This document shows, piece after piece, positions 51,832 to 58,258 of a stretch of 58,258 nucleotides of DNA. The DNA lies in the NCBI GenBank assembly GCA_007133565.1, contig SLMM01000057.1, positions 1 through 58,258 on the forward strand, in the 5' to 3' direction. The notes beneath the pieces are model-generated. The model saw only the letters and a list, made by a program, of their open reading frames with translations. It had not been told where the DNA came from and made no database searches. Origin of the DNA: Bacteroidales bacterium (GTDB lineage Bacteria; Bacteroidota; Bacteroidia; Bacteroidales; PUMT01). Position 1 is the first letter of the stretch, and every line of letters begins with the position of its first letter. The translations under genes and the position numbers were made by a program.

Positions 51832-52605
51832 TTGATACGAGATCTTATGGTTTTTACCAAAATATTAAAAATAACGCTTCTCTCTTTCTGTATCATTTCA
51901 TACATACTGATATTTCCGGTAAAAGCAGGCGAACGGGAAACCCGTCAGATGATATACCAGGCGTTTACCGAAGACAGAATGGATATATGGCTGGAGGCCA
52001 TAAACATGCTTGAACGGGAATATGAGAGATCGGGCAGTCCGGATGTTCTTTATGAACTCACCCTTGCCAGGTACGGATATATAGGTTACAACCTGGGAGT
52101 TGACAACCGTGATGAAGCCCGCGCCCAGATTGCATTGGCAGAGGAGACAATGGATATACTTATGCGATCGCCACGATATGAATCATCGGCTTATGCTCTG
52201 CAGGCAGCCATGTATGCATTCAGGATATCCATGGCACCATGGCGGGCAGTTTTCTGGGGCCGCAGAAGTATGAACCTTATAGATAAGGCAATTGAAACAG
52301 ATCCCACCAATCCTTCAGCCTGGATTGAGCACGGCAATGCCATGTTCTATGCACCGGCAACTTTTGGGGGATCAAAGGAGAAGGCAATAGATAGCTACAG
52401 AAAGGCGATAGGCTTGCTTGAAAATGAAATGGAGGACAGCCACCGGTGGCTGTACCTCAATACCCTGGTGGCCCTTGCCAAAAGCTATATTGAAACCGGC
52501 AACAGACCATTGGCGCTGATAACCTATAAAAAAGCTCTCGAATTTGAGCCGGGGTTCACATGGGTGCGCGACAAACTGCTGCCTGAGCTTATGCAGCAGC
52601 AATAG
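51832..52605 (+). CDS. TPR-repeat protein of unknown function
   Basis: 257 aa; N-terminal hydrophobic segment; tetratricopeptide-like helices (AIETDPTNPSAWIEHGNAMFYA, ALITYKKALEFEPGFTWVRDKL). Confidence 0.7.
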   Translation: MIRDLMVFTKILKITLLSFCIISYILIFPVKAGERETRQMIYQAFTEDRMDIWLEAINMLEREYERSGSPDVLYELTLARYGYIGYNLGVDNRDEARAQIALAEETMDILMRSPRYESSAYALQAAMYAFRISMAPWRAVFWGRRSMNLIDKAIETDPTNPSAWIEHGNAMFYAPATFGGSKEKAIDSYRKAIGLLENEMEDSHRWLYLNTLVALAKSYIETGNRPLALITYKKALEFEPGFTWVRDKLLPELMQQQ

Positions 52606-52619
52606 GATACCGTTACATT

Positions 52620-53264
52620 TCAGCCACCTTTATTGGTCGCCGATTGCAACATACCCGACACCTTTCCGGCAAAGTTCCTGATACCTGTAACAAAACTCTG
52701 ATATAACCCGGCAGATACGTCGTATGAAAAACCTTCATGACCCGGCCTGGCATCTTTGCTGACCACTATCTTTCCCACTCCTGATTTCTTCTGCAATTGC
52801 AGTGAGAGCTCCATGAGCCTGTCAAGCCTCTCTTTACCTATCCTTTTTCTGAACCGGGGCAGGTCGCTTGGATCACAAGGTGAATGGTTCAGGAACACAT
52901 TACCCCCGCAAAAATACTGGAAACAGGGATCGCGTGCCCATTCAGAAACAATGCCCTCATCACTTGCATTGAATATCTGCTTAAGTATCAACAGGCCGGC
53001 CATGAGCCGCACCGGTTTTGCCGGTGCTCCCTTTTCGGAATAAAGTGATGCATACTCCTTTTCGATGTCATCCCATGGAAAGTGGTCAGCCATTACCCGT
53101 AGCGGGTGATCATGCTGCACTATCTGCCTGAGCACCGGTTCAAACAGGTTCAGCTCAGACTGGTCAGGAGATTTTCCTCTCATTGAATTAAGGGGAATGG
53201 TGCCATCACAAGATAAATCATTCTGCATAAAAAGTAAAGAGCTGCAATACGGAGTTATTAACAA
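52620..53264 (-). pseudogene. Truncated IS5-like (DUF772) transposase remnant
   Basis: 214 aa ORF with KPVRLMAGLLILKQIFNASDEGIVSEWARDPCFQYFCGG...DLPRFRKRIG (N-terminal transposase domain); stops before any DDE catalytic domain. Confidence 0.75.
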
Positions 53265-53293
53265 TCAGCTAAAAATGCAGCCATTACAAAAAC

Positions 53294-53383
53294 GGGTGGC
53301 CAGCCCTGAAGCCTGCCAGGAACCGGCATAAATAACGCATACCGGCAGGCCCCTATCTGACCGGAGATGCAGCAGGACCACCC
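53294..53383. repeat. Nested inverted-repeat element
   Basis: Outer GGGTGGCC (53294-53301) / GG(A)CCACCC (53375-53383); inner GCCTGCC (53311-53317) / GGCAGGC (53344-53350). Confidence 0.45.
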
Positions 53384-53400
53384 AGTAATACGAAATTGTA

Positions 53401-54267
53401 TCAGGGTCTTCTGTGAGGTATAGTGAAGTAGAATGACGATCCGAGGCCAGGGGTTGATTCTACCCATATCCTTCCTCCGAGCATTTCGACATAGGCACTG
53501 CATATTGAAAGGCCGAGGCTGGATTCGCAGTAATAATGATTGTCAACGGGTTCTGGATTTTCAAACCTCTTAAAAATGACTTTCTGCAATTCAACTGGAA
53601 TGCCAATTCCGGTATCCTTGACAAAGAAAAGAAGCTCCTTGTGCTTAATGCCGTAACCGAACCGGACCTTACCCTGGCCTGTAAACTTAATGGCATTTAT
53701 CAACAGGTTTGACAGTATCCGGGTGAGTTTGGATTTGTCGGTTATAATCTTCGACTTTTTATCACCAAGGCCATTTTTTAATTTGAAAATACTGTTCTGT
53801 TCCCGGGCACGAGGCGAATACTCTTCGTACAATTGTTCCATCAGCCGGTTAAGGTTGAATCTGTCGTCCTGAATGATTCTCTTGCTATCACCAGTATGGG
53901 CAACATTCAGAATATCGGTTACAACAGAAAGCAACTGCTCGCCGCTTTCATTAATTATCCGGGCAAATGCGCTTCTTTTCTCGGCAGTCAGTGCCGGATC
54001 TGACAAAAAAGAACAAAAGCCCGTCAATGTATTCAATGGTGTTCTTATCTCCCTGGAAATATTGTGCAGCAGCGAAGTATTCAACCTGTCCCTTTTCTCA
54101 AGGAATTCAAGCCTGGCCCGCAGCACCTCATTTTCGATCCTAAGCTCGTCATATCCCACATCATCCCCTTTACCGGTATCCTGATCTGGTTCAGCATCCT
54201 GACCTTTTACCCGGCTGCCGGCCTCCCCTGTTTTCTTTATTATCCTGTCTGACTGCTTAGAGCTCAT
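53401..54267 (-). CDS. Histidine-kinase-like protein lacking the phospho-acceptor His (predicted pseudokinase)
   Basis: 288 aa; LLHNISREIRTPLNTLTGF (H-box His replaced by Arg72), N-box NLLINAIKF, G1 DTGIGIP retained, G2 degenerate (CESSLGLSI). Confidence 0.85.
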   Translation of the reverse strand: MSSKQSDRIIKKTGEAGSRVKGQDAEPDQDTGKGDDVGYDELRIENEVLRARLEFLEKRDRLNTSLLHNISREIRTPLNTLTGFCSFLSDPALTAEKRSAFARIINESGEQLLSVVTDILNVAHTGDSKRIIQDDRFNLNRLMEQLYEEYSPRAREQNSIFKLKNGLGDKKSKIITDKSKLTRILSNLLINAIKFTGQGKVRFGYGIKHKELLFFVKDTGIGIPVELQKVIFKRFENPEPVDNHYYCESSLGLSICSAYVEMLGGRIWVESTPGLGSSFYFTIPHRRP

Positions 54268-54270
54268 ACA

Positions 54271-55917
54271 TCAACGTTTACCATTTACTTTTTTATAAGG
54301 GATGGTGAAATGAAATGTTGATCCTGCCCCTGGCTCCGATTCCAAAGAGATCTTTCCTCCCAGAAGTTCCACATAAGCTTTAGCAATGGAAAGTCCAAGT
54401 CCCGGGCCGCCAAATTTGCCGTTTTCAGGCTTATCCAGCTGCCTGAATGGCTTGAATATTTCCTGGTGCATTCCGGCAGGAATTCCTATACCGGTATCAC
54501 TCACAAAAAATTCAATTATTTCACCGGATACTGAGTATCCAAATGCAACATCACCTTTCACAGTGAACTTTAAAGCATTGCTTACCAGGCTTGCAAGAAT
54601 CTGGTCAAGCTTGATCCTGTCGGTCATGATCTCAAAAGATCCCTGACCGATAGAAACAGAGTAACTGAGCCCGTTGTTCATCTCTCTTGCCTTAGGTTTG
54701 AACTGGCCGTATATCTTTGACAATAATGCATTCAGGTCAGTTTTAGTTTCATTGACCTGAACCTGGCTTGTTTCAATTGCAGAAATATTGATTATGTCGT
54801 TAAGTATGTTCAGAAGCTGGTCGCTGCTATCAATTATGATATTGGCAAATTCTTCACGCCTCTCATCAGAGATGCCAGGTTCTGCGAGAAGTGCGGAAAA
54901 ACCTGTGATGGCATTCATTGGTGTGCGAATCTCGTGTGAAAGATTATTAAGAAAGGAAGTTTTAAGACGGTCAGCCTCCTCAGCCTTTTCCTTGGCTTCG
55001 ATCAGATCCCGCAGCATCCTGTTTCTCTCCGTAACATCCTCACTTATCAGGATATAATTGCAAAGCCGTCCCTTCTCGTCAAGCAGTGGAGTGATGATAA
55101 CCTTTTCCTTGAAAAAAGTGCCGTCTTTCCTGCGGTTACGGGCTTCACCCCTCCAAGTATTGCCTGCCTTCAGTGTGCCCCACATCTCCTCATACTCCTC
55201 CCGGGGAATATGCCCCCGGTTGAATATCCTGGGGGTGCGTCCCTTTACGTCATCAAGGGTGTATTGCATAAGGTCAGTAAACCTCTCATTTACCCAGGTG
55301 ATGATTCCGGCAGCATCAGTTATTGAAATTGATGCCGGATTCTGCTCGGCTACACGGCTAAGGGTCCGTATTCGTTCGCCAGACAGTTTTCTTTCAGTTA
55401 TATCAGTAATGGTTCCTATATAACCGACAACCCTGCCCTCTGCATTGAACTGAGGCACCGAATTGCCAATTACCCACGATATTTTCCCATCCTTGTGGAG
55501 AAACCGGTATTCGGCATAAGACCTGGACTTCTCAGAAACGGCTTTTGCCCATCCGGCAACAAGTCCGGTTCTGTCATCCGGATGTACTGCTTTAAACCAG
55601 CCATCACCAAAAGCTTCATCACCGGATATACCCGATATTTTGCACCAGTGAGGATTGACATAGGTGGTGTTTCCCTCATTATCAGTACTGAATATCCCGA
55701 CAGGTGCAAGTTCGGTGAGAATATGGAATTTCTGTTCACTTTCCCGTAATTCTTCTATATTGCTTCTCAGGGCTTTGTTTTCAGCTTTCAGCTTTTCAAT
55801 GAGATCATTCATTACCTGCCGGTTTTCACCCGTTTCTACCCCGATATTATTTTTTGCGGTTTCATCATTACAGGATGCTGCAGGCCCGGACTGTATTTTA
55901 TCTATCATAATACCCAT
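54271..55917 (-). CDS. PAS-domain sensor histidine kinase
   Basis: 548 aa; two PAS/PAC units (GYIGTITDITERK, NYILISEDVTERN), FLNNLSHEIRTPMNAITGF, DTGIGIP, GGPGLGLSIAKAYVELLGG. Confidence 0.93.
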   Translation of the reverse strand: MGIMIDKIQSGPAASCNDETAKNNIGVETGENRQVMNDLIEKLKAENKALRSNIEELRESEQKFHILTELAPVGIFSTDNEGNTTYVNPHWCKISGISGDEAFGDGWFKAVHPDDRTGLVAGWAKAVSEKSRSYAEYRFLHKDGKISWVIGNSVPQFNAEGRVVGYIGTITDITERKLSGERIRTLSRVAEQNPASISITDAAGIITWVNERFTDLMQYTLDDVKGRTPRIFNRGHIPREEYEEMWGTLKAGNTWRGEARNRRKDGTFFKEKVIITPLLDEKGRLCNYILISEDVTERNRMLRDLIEAKEKAEEADRLKTSFLNNLSHEIRTPMNAITGFSALLAEPGISDERREEFANIIIDSSDQLLNILNDIINISAIETSQVQVNETKTDLNALLSKIYGQFKPKAREMNNGLSYSVSIGQGSFEIMTDRIKLDQILASLVSNALKFTVKGDVAFGYSVSGEIIEFFVSDTGIGIPAGMHQEIFKPFRQLDKPENGKFGGPGLGLSIAKAYVELLGGKISLESEPGAGSTFHFTIPYKKVNGKR

Positions 55918-56056
55918 GTTACAAATCTGTGGTGAAAAGCCGGACTAGCCGGGGCAAACGGGAATTTTGCATGCAATCCGCACATGTATGTTTGGAATGC
56001 AGCGTCTTTAACCAATTTCTACGGCAAATATCAGGATTTGTTACATTGCGGGCCGA

Positions 56057-58258
56057 TCAGCCATTACCGGCAATCCAGTTGCGGGCATTTACAAAAGCTT
56101 CGATCCATGGGGTAACTTCATCATTCTTACGCCCGGACGGATAAGCTGCCCAGTTGTAACGGTAAACAGACCTCTCAAGGTGAGGCATCATGGCGAGGTG
56201 ACGGCCGTCTGCACTACATACTGCAGCAGCCGCGTAATCAGATCCGTTGGGGTTTCCGGGATACTCAGCATATGAATACTTTAAAGGTATATGGTAGTCA
56301 TCCTTCAGGCCGGGGAGCACAAACTTACCCTCTCCATGGGCTATCCATATACCCAGCCTGCTGCCAGCCAATGATTTAAGCATTACCGAGTTATTAAGCG
56401 GAATGTCAACATTAAGGAAAGCAGATTCAAACTTATGGGAATCGTTGAAAAGCATTTGGGGTTTCTTTTCCCCTTCAATACCAAGAAGCCCGAGTTCAAC
56501 CATAAGCTGGCATCCGTTGCAAACTCCGAGGCTCAGGGTATCATTCCGTGCATAGAAACGGTCAAGTGACTCCCTGGCCTTTTCATTGTAGAGGAAAGCC
56601 CCTGCCCACCCCTTTGCCGAACCAAGGACATCGCTGTTTGAAAACCCTCCGACGAAAACGATCATATTCACATCATCGAGTGACTCGCGGCCGCTTATAA
56701 GGTCTGTCATATGCACATCCTTAACATCCATCCCGGCAAGGTACATGCTCCATGCCATCTCACGGTCGCCGTTAACACCCTTTTCCCTTATTATGGCAGC
56801 CTTTATTGCCGAAGGAGCCGTTCTGCCGGGGTCAATCGCGTATTGTGAGAGCTGGCCTGTGAAGCCATGGTGAAACCTGAATGACAATGGCTGAAGGCCA
56901 TAATTCCTGAACCTTTCAAGCGCAAGCTTTTCTGTCGACTGCTTCCTGTCGAGCAGGTATGAGGAGCGATACCAAACATCCCTCAGCTTGTCAACTTTCA
57001 GCTCATAATGACCGTCATCATGCATTATAATGAATTCCCTGCTGTTGTTATACTGGCCTATCAGCCGGGCCTCAACTCCTTTTTCTGCAAGATCGCCGAT
57101 CACCTTGCCCGCGTCAGCCACCTGAAGCAGCAGGGCAGGCTTCTCGCTGAAAAGTATGTTAATAATCTTCTCACCGAAAACCGAAAGATCAACCTCAATT
57201 CCGGCTTCCCTTTCGGGGAAACACATCTCGAGCAGCGCTGTAATCAGTCCCCCCCCCGAAACATCATGCCCCGCCAGAACAAGCTGACGGGTGACCAGAT
57301 CCTGCACGGCATCAAAAGCTACTGAAAAATATTCCGGGTCGCTAACCGTGGGGCACTGACGCCCAACAAAGTTGATCGACTGCGCAAAACTGCTTCCACC
57401 AAGGTAAAAGCCGTCTTTTGACATATCGATATACAGAAGCGAACTGCCAACCACATTCTTAAGCCCGGTACTTACCGCCTTCCTGATACCGGTAACCTCA
57501 GCTGCAGCCGAAATTATAACGGTTCCGGGAGCAAAAACAACAGTCCCGTCCTTGTATTTCTGGGTCATCGACAAAGAATCCTTTCCCGTGGGAATATTTA
57601 TACCCAGAGCCTTTGCAAAATCTGATGCAGCCTCAACAGCACGGTAAAGCCTGCTGTCTTCTCCCTCGTGCCTGGTCGGCCACATCCAGTTTGCACTGAG
57701 CGAAACACCCCTGATACCATCCTGAAGAGGTGCCCAGATGATATTCGTGAGCGCCTCTGCAATTGACAGCACCGAGCCCTTTGCAGGGTCAACCATTGCC
57801 GCCACCGGGGCGTGTCCGATAGCAGTTGCAATACCATGCTCACCACCATAATCGACTGTCATTACCGCCAGGTTGTTAAGCGGTAGCTGTATGCTTCCGG
57901 TGGTCTGCTGCATGGCCACCTTGCCGGTAACGCTCCTGTCTACCTTATTGGTGAGCCAGTCCTTGCAGGCCACCGCCTCAAGCTGCAGTACCGATACCAG
58001 GTACTCCCTGAACCGTTTTTCATCAAACTCAAGCTCATCAAAACCACTCTCCACGGTTTTGTCTTTCATGATGGTGCGGGGCGGATTTCCGAAAAGCCAT
58101 TCAAGCTTAAGATCGACCGGCCTGATATTCTTACTGCGGTCTTCAAAGGTAAACTGCATATCGCCGGTAACCTTTCCTATATCATACATTGGCGATCTCT
58201 CCCTTTCAGCGACTTTCCTGAGCATATCGACATCCTTCCGGTGAAGCACAAGGCCCAT
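56057..58258 (-). CDS. purL: Phosphoribosylformylglycinamidine synthase, C-terminal part (5' end beyond window)
   Basis: ORF reaches the window edge; DVSGGGLITALLEMCF, VNGDREMAWSMYLAGMDVKDVHMTDL, glutaminase LGVCNGCQLMVELGLLG. Confidence 0.95.
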   Translation of the reverse strand: MGLVLHRKDVDMLRKVAERERSPMYDIGKVTGDMQFTFEDRSKNIRPVDLKLEWLFGNPPRTIMKDKTVESGFDELEFDEKRFREYLVSVLQLEAVACKDWLTNKVDRSVTGKVAMQQTTGSIQLPLNNLAVMTVDYGGEHGIATAIGHAPVAAMVDPAKGSVLSIAEALTNIIWAPLQDGIRGVSLSANWMWPTRHEGEDSRLYRAVEAASDFAKALGINIPTGKDSLSMTQKYKDGTVVFAPGTVIISAAAEVTGIRKAVSTGLKNVVGSSLLYIDMSKDGFYLGGSSFAQSINFVGRQCPTVSDPEYFSVAFDAVQDLVTRQLVLAGHDVSGGGLITALLEMCFPEREAGIEVDLSVFGEKIINILFSEKPALLLQVADAGKVIGDLAEKGVEARLIGQYNNSREFIIMHDDGHYELKVDKLRDVWYRSSYLLDRKQSTEKLALERFRNYGLQPLSFRFHHGFTGQLSQYAIDPGRTAPSAIKAAIIREKGVNGDREMAWSMYLAGMDVKDVHMTDLISGRESLDDVNMIVFVGGFSNSDVLGSAKGWAGAFLYNEKARESLDRFYARNDTLSLGVCNGCQLMVELGLLGIEGEKKPQMLFNDSHKFESAFLNVDIPLNNSVMLKSLAGSRLGIWIAHGEGKFVLPGLKDDYHIPLKYSYAEYPGNPNGSDYAAAAVCSADGRHLAMMPHLERSVYRYNWAAYPSGRKNDEVTPWIEAFVNARNWIAGNG

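Noticed and set aside
53258-53503. 81-aa minus-strand ORF
   Set aside because: Overlaps the kinase 3' end and the inverted-repeat region; Cys/Trp-rich composition with no domain or conserved pattern.
1-58258. CRISPR arrays, tRNA or rRNA genes, prophage modules
   Set aside because: No regularly spaced direct repeats, no tRNA T-loop-like intergenic sequences and no phage structural genes were seen on visual reading; a tRNAscan or Infernal run would be needed to exclude small RNAs fully.

Overview
This 58.3 kb window is a gene-dense segment of a Bacteroidota-type chromosome, most of it ordinary core genome. I recognise about 43 protein-coding genes. I saw no rRNA, tRNA or CRISPR array and no convincing defence island. 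Notable content: (i) a type IX secretion (T9SS)/gliding locus with gldJ and murF on the minus strand and porU, porV and ispF on the plus strand; (ii) a tandem pair of PorE-like TPR/beta-propeller proteins, one ending in an OmpA peptidoglycan-binding domain and the other in a single C-terminal transmembrane anchor; (iii) a translationally coupled carotenoid-tailoring cluster (phytoene-desaturase-like, CruF-like, acyltransferase, glycosyltransferase, TPR protein); (iv) an intact PAS histidine kinase followed 3 nt later by a paralogue whose phospho-acceptor His is Arg and whose G2 box is degenerate, i.e. a predicted pseudokinase, next to a transposase remnant. A minus-strand gene (N-terminus resembling hexokinase) and purL are cut by the window edges. 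The strongest candidates for something undescribed are the pseudokinase pair and the anchor-swapped PorE-like pair. Product names are family-level recognition by eye, not database results.
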